Source: Candidatus Poribacteria bacterium (lineage in GTDB: Bacteria > Poribacteria > WGA-4E > WGA-3G). Taken from it: a stretch of 64,000 nucleotides of DNA. The stretch is from assembly GCA_022394755.1 (NCBI GenBank), contig JAGFCA010000020.1:1-64000 (forward strand), written 5' to 3'. How positions within the stretch are numbered: the first letter of the stretch is position 1; each line of letters begins with the position of its first letter. Of this stretch, positions 9,305-17,039 are shown piece after piece. Position numbers and translations under genes: made by a program. The notes beneath the pieces are model-generated. The model was given only the letters and a program-made list of their open reading frames with translations. It was not told the origin of the DNA and made no database searches.

Positions 9305-10513
9305 ATGGCAAAAACAGTATATATCGTTGGAACGATGGACACAAAGGGAATAGAATTTGGATTTATAAAAGCACAAATTGAAGCCAGTGGTGTCTCAACA
9401 TGTGTTGTGAATACAGGTATTTTAGGGGACCCAGAGTTAACACCAGATGTTTCGGCTGATGAGGTTGCCCAAGCAGGGAATTCCTCCTTACAGGCTTTAC
9501 GTGACGATGGAGATCGTGGTAACAGTGTAACTGTAATGGCACAAGGTGCAGCGACATTAATTGCCGAAAGACATGCTGCAGGTGAAGTTGACGGTATTAT
9601 ATCCCTTGGAGGTTCAGCGGGAACAACCATTGGAACTACAGCAATGCAGGCATTACCTGTCGGTGTTCCAAAACTGATGGTATCCACCTTAGCATCTGGA
9701 GATACGAGTCCGTATGTTCAATCTAAAGATATCTGTATGATGTATTCTGTTGTTGATATTGCAGGAATTAATCGTCTTTCCCGTCAAATACTTGCTAATG
9801 CTGCGGGAGCTATCGTAGGGATGGTAAATGCTAATGTAGCTGAAGCGGTAGATGACAAACCTCTTATTGCTGCTACTATGTTTGGTGTAACTACCCCTTG
9901 TGTTACAAAAGCGCGCGAAATACTGGAATCTGCTGGTTATGAGGTCCTCGTGTTTCACGCCACAGGGACGGGTGGACGTGCTATGGAAGACCTTGTTAGG
10001 GGTGGCTTCCTTGCAGGTGTGTTGGATGTGACCACAACAGAGCTTGCAGATGAATTGGTTGGTGGAATCCTGAGTGCTGGACCTGATCGATTGGAAGCTG
10101 CTGGACAGGCAGGTTTACCACAAGTTGTTGCCCCGGGTGCATTGGATATGGTGAATTTCGGTCCGCCGGATACAGTTCCTGATAAGTTTGACAACCGACA
10201 GTTTTATCAACATAATCCAACGGTAACCCTCATGCGTACTACTGCTGAAGAAACAGCAGAATTAGGAAAAATCATGGCGGATAAACTCAACGAAGCCACA
10301 GGACCCACTACAGTGCTGATACCTACCCAAGGTGTATCAGCAATAGATAAAACTGATCAACCTTTTGATTCCCCTGAGGCACGGGATGCATGGCGAGAGA
10401 ATTTGAAAGGGAATATCGGTGGGAATGTTACTGTAATCGAGATGGATGCACATATCAATGATGATGAATTTGCAATTAAACTTGCAGAAACTCTGCTGGA
10501 GAAATTGAAATAA
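9305..10513 (+). CDS. Tm-1-like ATP-binding domain protein (UPF0261)
   Basis: A 402-residue cytoplasmic protein of the UPF0261 / Tm-1-like family. It starts with the typical strand KTVYIVGTMDTKG and has the Gly-rich stretch IISLGGSAGTTIG (about residues 98-110), KLMVSTLASGDTSPYV, and the second-half strand FHATGTGGRAMEDLV. The family binds ATP through its N-terminal domain. The reaction in bacteria is not settled, to my knowledge. It has its own promoter and a GGAGG site, and is followed ten bases later by a dioxygenase gene, so the two likely act on the same metabolite. Length is normal for the family. Confidence 0.9.
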   Translation: MAKTVYIVGTMDTKGIEFGFIKAQIEASGVSTCVVNTGILGDPELTPDVSADEVAQAGNSSLQALRDDGDRGNSVTVMAQGAATLIAERHAAGEVDGIISLGGSAGTTIGTTAMQALPVGVPKLMVSTLASGDTSPYVQSKDICMMYSVVDIAGINRLSRQILANAAGAIVGMVNANVAEAVDDKPLIAATMFGVTTPCVTKAREILESAGYEVLVFHATGTGGRAMEDLVRGGFLAGVLDVTTTELADELVGGILSAGPDRLEAAGQAGLPQVVAPGALDMVNFGPPDTVPDKFDNRQFYQHNPTVTLMRTTAEETAELGKIMADKLNEATGPTTVLIPTQGVSAIDKTDQPFDSPEARDAWRENLKGNIGGNVTVIEMDAHINDDEFAIKLAETLLEKLK

Positions 10514-10523
10514 GTGAGATATT

Positions 10524-11414
10524 ATGTCTAATAACTATAAAACACTAACAGAAACAGAGATAGACCATTTCATTAAGAAGGGTCATATTGTACTTAAAGA
10601 GTGCTTTTCAAGGGATTTGGCTGCGGAATGGCGTGAGTTTGCATTCAAACGTCTTGGGTACGATCCTAATGATCCGACAACATGGGAAGAACCGCGTGTG
10701 CATCTTCCATCCATGAACAGTATCCCAATACGTGAAATTGCACCAAGAGCATGGGACGCAATTTGTGATCTACTCGGTGGAGAAGATAGAATAGCGAATA
10801 CAGAACCCGCTTGGGGAGATGGATTTATTATCAACTTCGCTTTAGGTGCTGATGCAGAATGGCAACCTCCAGAATCACTTCTTTCTGGTTGGCATAAGGA
10901 TGGAGATTTCTTTCGTCATTTCTTAGATAGTCCAGAACAGGGATTACTTACGATAATCGTTTGGTCTGATATTGAACCGAAGAGTGGTGGTACGTTTGTT
11001 GCTTGTGATTCTGTTCAGCATGTTGCACAGCATCTGTATTCGCATCCTGAAGGATTGTTACCGGGGGAAGGATTTGGTCAGTTGATTGGGAAGTGTAAGG
11101 ACTTTGTAGAGATGACAGGTCGTGCAGGAGATGTTGTTCTCTTACATCCCTTTATATTACATTCTGCGTCTCAGAATCCATCAGGACGTGCCCGTTTTAT
11201 TACAAATCCACCTGTATCCTTAAAAGAACCGATGAATTTCAATCGTGCAAATCCTGATGATTTCTCTCCAATAGAATTGGGTGTTTTACATGGGTTGGGA
11301 AAAGATAGATTGGATTTTCAACCGACAGCACCGAGGGAACGTTTAGTTCCAGAACGTGTAAAACGTCAACAGAAGATGATGGAAGAACAGAAGAAACGTC
11401 TTGGAATGAATTAA
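10524..11414 (+). CDS. Phytanoyl-CoA dioxygenase (PhyH) family oxygenase
   Basis: A 296-residue Fe(II)/2-oxoglutarate-dependent oxygenase of the PhyH family. The metal-binding HxD is seen in GWHKDGDFF (about residue 128), and the distal His with the 2-oxoglutarate-binding Arg in LHSASQNPSGRARF (about 212-225). The N-terminus begins with the family-typical EIDHFIKKGHIVLKECFS. It lies ten bases after the UPF0261 gene, so the two form an operon. Family members hydroxylate very varied substrates, so none is proposed. It ends only nine bases from the convergent selenoprotein gene. Confidence 0.88.
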   Translation: MSNNYKTLTETEIDHFIKKGHIVLKECFSRDLAAEWREFAFKRLGYDPNDPTTWEEPRVHLPSMNSIPIREIAPRAWDAICDLLGGEDRIANTEPAWGDGFIINFALGADAEWQPPESLLSGWHKDGDFFRHFLDSPEQGLLTIIVWSDIEPKSGGTFVACDSVQHVAQHLYSHPEGLLPGEGFGQLIGKCKDFVEMTGRAGDVVLLHPFILHSASQNPSGRARFITNPPVSLKEPMNFNRANPDDFSPIELGVLHGLGKDRLDFQPTAPRERLVPERVKRQQKMMEEQKKRLGMN

Positions 11415-11422
11415 TTTTTAGG

Positions 11423-12499
11423 TTAGGGATTCTTTTCAGCGTCTAATTGCCTTTTTTGCCATCCGTAATCAACATTCCCAGTATAGAATTTATCTGGATG
11501 TTCAACAGCCCATATCTGCTTGTGTATAATCCAGTTTTTCGGATCAAGAGCTAAAGCTTTCCGCCATTCAACGATTGCTTCAGACTTTTTTCCTATCTCT
11601 AACAAAAGAATACCTAACTTGAACCGTGCATTTGCCTCAACGATGTTCGGACTTTGAGATTTATCAGTAGGTGTAATGTTTTGGAGAAGCGTAGTGTTAT
11701 AGGTAGGATCATATAACCATTTTTCAAGCATCTCAACCGTCTCTTTATTATCTACATTAATATTGAAAGGCGGTTTAACTAAGCGTCCCACCTCATCAAT
11801 CATAATGCCGTAAGGAATTGCCTTAAGATTGTACATACTTCCCAACACATTTTCAGCATCAACGAGAGTAACGAATTCTGCGGATGCCTTATCATGCCAC
11901 GGTTTTACGACTGACGCACCCTGTGCATCAATTGCAATTGAGACAATGTTAATCTTTTCACTGTGTTTCTCATAGAATTTCTGCCATCCAGGCAGTTGTT
12001 CACGACATCCTCACCAAGAACCCCATATATACAGAAGCGTTTTCTTTCCACGAAAATCTTGTAGGCGTACAGGTATATCATTCAGATTTGGTAATGTAAA
12101 ACTCGTTGCAAGTTGTCTCGGCTGTATGATCTCTATTTTGTCCTTTGAATATCTATATATCCCATATCCGAAAGGTTTGGTGATCTGTTCAAGTTTCGTG
12201 TAATTCTCGCCATCAACATGAAACACATCTGTATTCAATTGTAATGGGACACACAATTCAGAATCTCCTGTTCCGCATATTACCAGCATATTCTGCTCTT
12301 CTTCGGATTTTACAGTTAATCCGAGTTTTTGACAGATTGGGTTTAATGGCACTAACCATTGCTTATCTTTCAAGATAGGAGGAGAAGAGAATTCGATTAC
12401 CTGATTATCAATTGAGATTATTAACTTTCTCATAGATTCAGCATTACTTATTAGACTGATAGATATAATCAGTATAGAAGGGAGAATCAACTTTCTCAT
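11423..12499 (-). CDS. Thioredoxin/TlpA-like selenoprotein with Cu-amine-oxidase-N-like and TPR-like regions
   Basis: One 358-codon frame with an internal TGA at 12013-12011 (codon 163), read here as selenocysteine. Upstream: signal peptide (about 1-21), a copper-amine-oxidase N-terminal-like domain (about 25-120; IEFSSPPILKDKQWLVPL), then the redoxin start FTLPNLNDIPVRLQDFRGK. The active site reads LLYIWGSW, U, GCREQLPGWQKF, where TlpA/ResA proteins have a W-C-x-x-C-R-E-x-L-P pattern. The spacing is one residue short (U-G-C instead of C-x-x-C). After the stop the frame stays open through a redoxin fold and a helical TPR-like tail (EAIVEWRKALALDPKNW). A hairpin follows the UGA. The ATG overlaps the cytochrome stop (ATGA). 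The alternative is a nonsense mutation in a Cys gene; the conserved flanks argue against it. Confidence 0.8.
11981..11995 (-). promoter_or_regulatory. Putative bacterial SECIS hairpin of the thioredoxin-like selenoprotein
   Basis: On the minus strand CTGCC, loop TGGAT, GGCAG form a perfect 5-bp stem. Its loop starts about 23 nt after the first base of the UGA. An outer GAA/TTC pairing extends it past an internal loop. Bacterial SECIS elements are short stem-loops just after the UGA with G-containing apical loops that bind SelB. Position and shape fit. Confidence 0.6.
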
Positions 12500-12864
12500 A
12501 GAGTTTTTTTCTTACGGTGTTTCGCGTCGTATACTAAGAATTGTATAATCTTTTCAGCTGTTTTCGGATTAAGTCCAGATCCGGGTTTCCGTCTCATCTT
12601 GTGAACATACTCTCTCCATTCTTCTGGAGGGAAAGACGAATTTATGGGACGCGCGACGGTATGACAACGACTGCATTTGTTGGTAAAAAGTTGGTATAGA
12701 GATTGCATCTCCTCTGGATAGGCAGAAACGTCAATAAAATTAGGACCGTCATCAGCTGGAAATGATTTTGGTGCAGTTTGAGGAGCACGTATTGAAAAAT
12801 ACATCCCAATTGCAACCAACAGGATAACACCAACCACTGTAATCCAAACAATTGCTTGCTGCAT
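12496..12864 (-). CDS. Membrane-anchored monohaem c-type cytochrome
   Basis: A 122-residue protein with an N-terminal transmembrane anchor (about residues 5-26, VWITVVGVILLVAIGMYF) and one haem c motif, CSRCH (about residue 64). The helix after it, FPPEEWREYVHKMRRKPG, supplies Met and is followed by SGLNPKTAEKIIQFL, typical of small class I-like cytochromes. Its stop codon overlaps the start of the selenoprotein gene (ATGA), so the two are translationally coupled. An exported redox pair is likely: the cytochrome could hand electrons to or from the thioredoxin-like protein, or both could serve cytochrome maturation. The exact partner is inference. Confidence 0.8.
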   Translation of the reverse strand: MQQAIVWITVVGVILLVAIGMYFSIRAPQTAPKSFPADDGPNFIDVSAYPEEMQSLYQLFTNKCSRCHTVARPINSSFPPEEWREYVHKMRRKPGSGLNPKTAEKIIQFLVYDAKHRKKKTL

Positions 12865-12895
12865 TTTGGTAAATCCTGAATGGATGATTCTGGTC

Positions 12896-14740
12896 TTAGA
12901 TTATCTCTTTTACCTTCTGTATAATTGGATTAGTGCTAAGACCGTAAAGATCCAACAATTCTTCAGGTTTACCGGATCTTGGTATCCCGTTGACAGCAAG
13001 TTTGTGGACAGAGATTCCTTTTGTAGCGACGGCATCTAAAACAGCATCCCCTAAACCACCTTCAGGATAATGATCTTCGATAGTTATGAGGGTATTGTTT
13101 GTAGCTTCTGCTGCATTAATGAGTGTTTCTGAATCTAAAGGCTTAATACTATAAAGGTCTATGAGCCTAACATGAATACCATCTGATTTAAGTGTTTCGT
13201 ATGCCTTCAAAGCTTCGTGAAGCGTCACACCAGCAGTTACAATTGTAACTTTGTCATCAGAACTTTCACGGAGAACTTTGGATCCACCGATGGGAAATTT
13301 CTCGTCAGCATCATATAGAATTGTTGTTTTGGGACGTGAGGTACGTATATATACAATGCCTTCGTGCTCTGCAGCTGCGGCAACAAGCCGTTCAGCGGAA
13401 ACTGCATCACTTGGATATAACACGACTGCTTCTGGGATTGCCCTGAACATGGCTATATCTTCCAGACCCATTTGTGATGGTCCATCTTCGCCGATCGAAA
13501 CGCCACAATGTGAACCAGCATATTTTATATTTGCTTGTGAAATAGCAGACATGCGTATCTGGTCATAAGCCCGTGATAGGAAAGCGGCAAATGTAGAGAC
13601 AAAAGGAATTTTCCCTCGTTTTGCTAATCCTATACCTGCTCCAACTAAGTTCTGTTCAGCGATGAACATCTCAAAAAATCTATCAGGATGTAGATTCATA
13701 AACTGTTCGGCATAGGTAGAATTCTTCGTATCGCCATCTAATGCGACAACATTTGGGTTAGCGGTACCGAGTTTCGCAAGACCTGTACCGTAACCGCCGC
13801 GTGTTGCTACTTCATCATCCGAACTATAGTCAGGAGGTTCAATTTCTACAGGTTTTACATTACCATTTTGTATGTTTATCTGATTTGGTGAGGGAATTTG
13901 TGTTGGAATATCTGAATGTAATGGTCCAAGTTCAGCTAAAGCCTTGTCCAGTTGTTCACCTTTTTCAACTGCTTTACCGTGCCAGTTATCTTCATCGGCA
14001 AGAAAGGAAACGCCTTTCCCTTTATGTGTCTTTGCCACAATCATTGTAGGTTTATCAGTTGATGCGTCGGCTTTATCCAAAGCGGATAATATCTCATCAT
14101 AATCATGTCCATCAATTCCAATACTTTGCCAACCAAAGGCTTCAAACCTTTTACAATATGTATCAATATCAAATGCATACATAGTTCGTTGACTCTGTCC
14201 GAGTGCGTTTACATCAACAATTCCAATGAGGTTGTTTAATTTATAATGTGAAGCCAATGCTGCAGCTTCCCATACCCCACCTTCCGCAGTTTCACCGTCA
14301 CCGAGAAGAACGAATACCCGATAATCCAACTTATCCAGATATTTTCCGTTGAGTGCCATTCCTAACCCGAGGGATAGACCTTGCCCTAATGATCCTGTGG
14401 CAACTTCAGTCCAATCAAAACGGGGTGTAGGGTGTCCTTCAAGAATGCTGTCAATCTGTCTGAGTGTAAGTAGATCTTCAGTTGGAATGATACCTGCTTC
14501 AGCGTATGCAGCATATAAGAGGGGTGCGGCATGTCCTTTAGATAAAATGAACCTATCGTTGTTCGGGTTTTGAGCGTTGCTTGTATCATACCGCATTGCA
14601 TGGAAAAAAATGGCAGAAACAATATCCGCTGCCGATAAGCATGTTGTTGGGTGTCCCGATCCTGCTTCCGAAGTAGAGAGAATGGAGTGGATTCGTAGGT
14701 TAGTAGCTCTCTTTTTAAGATGATTTTTCAAAGTATCCAC
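12896..14740 (-). CDS. tkt: Transketolase
   Basis: A 614-residue thiamine-diphosphate enzyme that transfers two-carbon ketol units in the pentose phosphate pathway. N-terminal ThDP-binding half: SEAGSGHPTTCLSAADIV, SKGHAAPLLYAAYAEAG and the GDGETAEGGVWEAA motif (about residue 145). Pyrimidine-binding half: AEQNLVGAGIGLAKRGKIPFV and GEDGPSQMGLEDIAMFR. The C-terminal transketolase domain begins about residue 485. It is shorter than the roughly 660-residue E. coli type and matches the compact single-chain form. It starts 29 bases after the acidic TPR-like gene, so the two may be co-transcribed. Call certain. Confidence 0.95.
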   Translation of the reverse strand: MDTLKNHLKKRATNLRIHSILSTSEAGSGHPTTCLSAADIVSAIFFHAMRYDTSNAQNPNNDRFILSKGHAAPLLYAAYAEAGIIPTEDLLTLRQIDSILEGHPTPRFDWTEVATGSLGQGLSLGLGMALNGKYLDKLDYRVFVLLGDGETAEGGVWEAAALASHYKLNNLIGIVDVNALGQSQRTMYAFDIDTYCKRFEAFGWQSIGIDGHDYDEILSALDKADASTDKPTMIVAKTHKGKGVSFLADEDNWHGKAVEKGEQLDKALAELGPLHSDIPTQIPSPNQINIQNGNVKPVEIEPPDYSSDDEVATRGGYGTGLAKLGTANPNVVALDGDTKNSTYAEQFMNLHPDRFFEMFIAEQNLVGAGIGLAKRGKIPFVSTFAAFLSRAYDQIRMSAISQANIKYAGSHCGVSIGEDGPSQMGLEDIAMFRAIPEAVVLYPSDAVSAERLVAAAAEHEGIVYIRTSRPKTTILYDADEKFPIGGSKVLRESSDDKVTIVTAGVTLHEALKAYETLKSDGIHVRLIDLYSIKPLDSETLINAAEATNNTLITIEDHYPEGGLGDAVLDAVATKGISVHKLAVNGIPRSGKPEELLDLYGLSTNPIIQKVKEII

Positions 14741-14768
14741 TATTTTCGATTATCCTTTCAAATTATGA

Positions 14769-15344
14769 TTATTTTGTTTTTAAGCTATCAGCGCGTCGTT
14801 GTGCTGCGATAATAAGGTAGTGTTCTTTACAGGTATTAACCAGTGTTTCAAAACCTTTAATTGCCTTACTGATGTCCTGTGTTTTCACGTATGCTTCTGA
14901 TTGCCAATACAAAGATTTTGCTAATATTTCGTTGTTTTCCATTAACTCCTTTTTCTTTCCTTTTTTCTCCGCCTTAATTACCTTAGTGAATTGTTCAATG
15001 GCATATTCATAATTCTTGTCTTCGTAGTAGGCTCTAATAGCATCTGCATAATCAAAATTATCAGCTTCTTGATCGGTAAACTCAGGTACAACAATCGGTT
15101 CAACAAAAACAGGGGAATCGTCATCGAAATCATGTTCATCAAGATATGTTGGTTCATCATCTTCATCGGGTTCTGCATCTTGATAAGCAGGTGTATCAGG
15201 ACTGTCGTCTTCATCAGTCTCATCTACTCCGATCGGATCAAATTCTTCATCCTCAATAAATTCAACTTTGTTATTATCATCGTCATCATATTCTTCAATT
15301 TCTTCTTCATCAAAGTCATCGTTTTCATCAATTTTGAATTCCAT
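14769..15344 (-). CDS. Acidic protein with C-terminal TPR-like helices
   Basis: A 191-residue protein in two parts. Residues 1-95 are almost all Asp and Glu with few hydrophobics (low-complexity, probably disordered). Residues 95-191 form amphipathic helices (YADAIRAYYEDKNYEYAIEQ, AKSLYWQSEAYVKTQDISKA) like two or three tetratricopeptide repeats. GGAG lies six bases before the ATG. No signal peptide, so it is cytoplasmic. I do not recognise a named family. The acidic tail could bind basic proteins or metal ions; this is speculation. Confidence 0.7.
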   Translation of the reverse strand: MEFKIDENDDFDEEEIEEYDDDDNNKVEFIEDEEFDPIGVDETDEDDSPDTPAYQDAEPDEDDEPTYLDEHDFDDDSPVFVEPIVVPEFTDQEADNFDYADAIRAYYEDKNYEYAIEQFTKVIKAEKKGKKKELMENNEILAKSLYWQSEAYVKTQDISKAIKGFETLVNTCKEHYLIIAAQRRADSLKTK

Positions 15345-15443
15345 CTCATTCTCCTGAATATAGTGTGTTTACCTATAAACTATCTGAAAACATCTATCTA
15401 AGATCTTCATTTTGGTTTATTTTGTTGATAGGTATATCAAAAT

Positions 15444-15473
15444 ATCTTAACAGTTTTTGGGTGATTAAGTCAA
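15444..15473 (-). promoter_or_regulatory. Sigma70-type promoter upstream of the acidic TPR-like gene
   Basis: On the minus strand TTGACT (15473-15468), 18-bp spacer, TAAGAT (15449-15444), about 100 bases before the ATG at 15344. It would drive the acidic protein and probably the transketolase. Confidence 0.5.
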
Positions 15474-15604
15474 GGAAAACCCTTTTTTGATAGTATGTAA
15501 ATTATATGTCATAGTAGGTGCTTTTTCCTATGTCTGAATAGTGGATTACACGAATTACGCGGTTACACCATGGACAGAGAACGGATTCCTATAAAAATGT
15601 CGAT

Positions 15605-16858
15605 TTATTGGGTTCTTAAGGCATCAATTGGTGAAATCTTTGAAGCTTTTATTGCAGGATATAGCCCGAAGATAATAGCGATAAAAACGGATATACTAAC
15701 AGAAACTAACATCCATTGTATTGAAATCACAATTGGCCAGTACGGAACGACTTTTACGATTTTGACAGCGATTAGTGAGCATGCATATCCTGTCTCGATA
15801 CCGAGTAGTATACCTAATATACCACCGATGCTACACATTACAAGAGTTTCAATCAGAAATTGGAAGAGGATATCGCTCTGTTTTGCGCCAACCGCTCTAC
15901 GTAAACCAATTTCTCGTGTGCGTCTGCTTACAGATACGAGCATCATGTTCATTATTCCTACACTTCCAACAAATAACGAGAATGCTGCTATACCGGTAAG
16001 CATAATCTTTATGATTCGACTGATTTTATCAAGTCTTTCCACCGCTTGATTGGCGAAACTAATATCAAAAAAATTGTCTTTATTTCGATGTCGTCTTCTA
16101 AGAACGTCCTTTGTTTCTGCAACGGCTTTCTGAATAGAATTTGAATCCACAGCAGTAATGTTTAGAAAATTAACATGGTTTTTTCCTGTAAATCTGTCTT
16201 GTGCTGTTGTTAATGGGATGAATACGATATTGTCCCAACTAAATCCGTATTGAAGACTTCTTCCGCGTTTACCCATGACTCCGACTATGGTAAATCGGAC
16301 GGGTTTTCCGCTTCGAATTGAAAGTTTAATCTCTTTTCCTAACGGGTTTTGACTTCCAAAGAGTTCTGTTGTAACTTCTGTTCCGATTACACAAACCATT
16401 CTATGATCATAGAATTCCTCTTCTGAGAAGAAGCGTCCTTGTTGAATTTCCCACTTCATAGCTATTGGAAAGTTAGAATTAACTCCATCATATTCTACCC
16501 ATTTGGTTGCTCCATCATCGGTTTTCGCGAATAAATCACCAGAGATACTCGGAATAACAAACTCAACAGAAGGACATTGAGCCTCTATTGCTAAGACATC
16601 ATCATATCTCAAGTATTCGCTACTACGATTTGGAATTGCTCTATTTCCAATCCAAAGCCAAGGATTTCGTCTAACAATAAAATCTCCTCCATATTTATCG
16701 AATTCTTGCGTGACAATAACTTTTGCTCCATCACCGATAGCGAGCATTGCTAAGACAGCACCAACACCGATGATAAGTCCTATTATTGTTAGAATTGATT
16801 GTAATTTTTCTTGTAGAATGGAGGAGATTCCGGTAGAAATCCCTTCGTAAAATTGCAT
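15605..16858 (-). CDS. MacB/FtsX-type ABC transporter permease
   Basis: A 417-residue inner-membrane permease of the MacB type. One N-terminal transmembrane helix (about residues 20-42, LTIIGLIIGVGAVLAMLAIG) is followed by a periplasmic MacB-like domain (about 45-270), then three C-terminal FtsX helices beginning LTGIAAFSLFVGSVGIMNMM and including RTREIGLRRAVGAKQSDIL. The start has an AGGGAG site. No partner ATPase of the MacB type lies beside it; the ABC genes upstream are a different class. It is a clear paralogue of the permease at 32500-33774 (both have a QEGRF-SEE stretch and KRHRNRDDFF or its variant). Confidence 0.88.
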   Translation of the reverse strand: MQFYEGISTGISSILQEKLQSILTIIGLIIGVGAVLAMLAIGDGAKVIVTQEFDKYGGDFIVRRNPWLWIGNRAIPNRSSEYLRYDDVLAIEAQCPSVEFVIPSISGDLFAKTDDGATKWVEYDGVNSNFPIAMKWEIQQGRFFSEEEFYDHRMVCVIGTEVTTELFGSQNPLGKEIKLSIRSGKPVRFTIVGVMGKRGRSLQYGFSWDNIVFIPLTTAQDRFTGKNHVNFLNITAVDSNSIQKAVAETKDVLRRRHRNKDNFFDISFANQAVERLDKISRIIKIMLTGIAAFSLFVGSVGIMNMMLVSVSRRTREIGLRRAVGAKQSDILFQFLIETLVMCSIGGILGILLGIETGYACSLIAVKIVKVVPYWPIVISIQWMLVSVSISVFIAIIFGLYPAIKASKISPIDALRTQ

Positions 16859-16911
16859 TTCTTTGCTCCCTGTAATAGAAATTTATACCAATTTTACTTG
16901 CGTTAATAGGT

Positions 16912-16930
16912 CACAAACTAACAGTTTGTG
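16912..16930. repeat. Small perfect palindrome
   Basis: CACAAACT, loop AAC, AGTTTGTG: an 8-bp perfect stem in the gap between the permease and the ABC exporter pair. No T-run follows on either strand, so it is more like a REP-type repeat than a terminator. The same gap ends in CAAACTCACGTTAAA (17030-17044), a string found again at 20995 and 63943. Confidence 0.5.
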
Positions 16931-17039
16931 CTACAAAAGAAATGTATATCTAATAGGTCAACGCCTGTTTGGTAATTATAGTGTCTGTTTTTATTTTTAT
17001 TTTCGTTCTACCCCAACCTGCGGGATTGTCAAACTCACG

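Noticed and set aside
12011-12013. Nonsense mutation or pseudogene at the TGA
   Set aside because: Active-site residues on both sides are kept, the frame stays open for 196 more codons, and the same genome uses UGA in selD.
13251-14573. Plus-strand ORFs over transketolase
   Set aside because: Antisense shadows; transketolase is complete in the minus frame.
14991-15401. 136-codon ORF on the plus strand
   Set aside because: Antisense of the Asp/Glu-rich protein; its Ile/Phe-rich content is a by-product of that composition.
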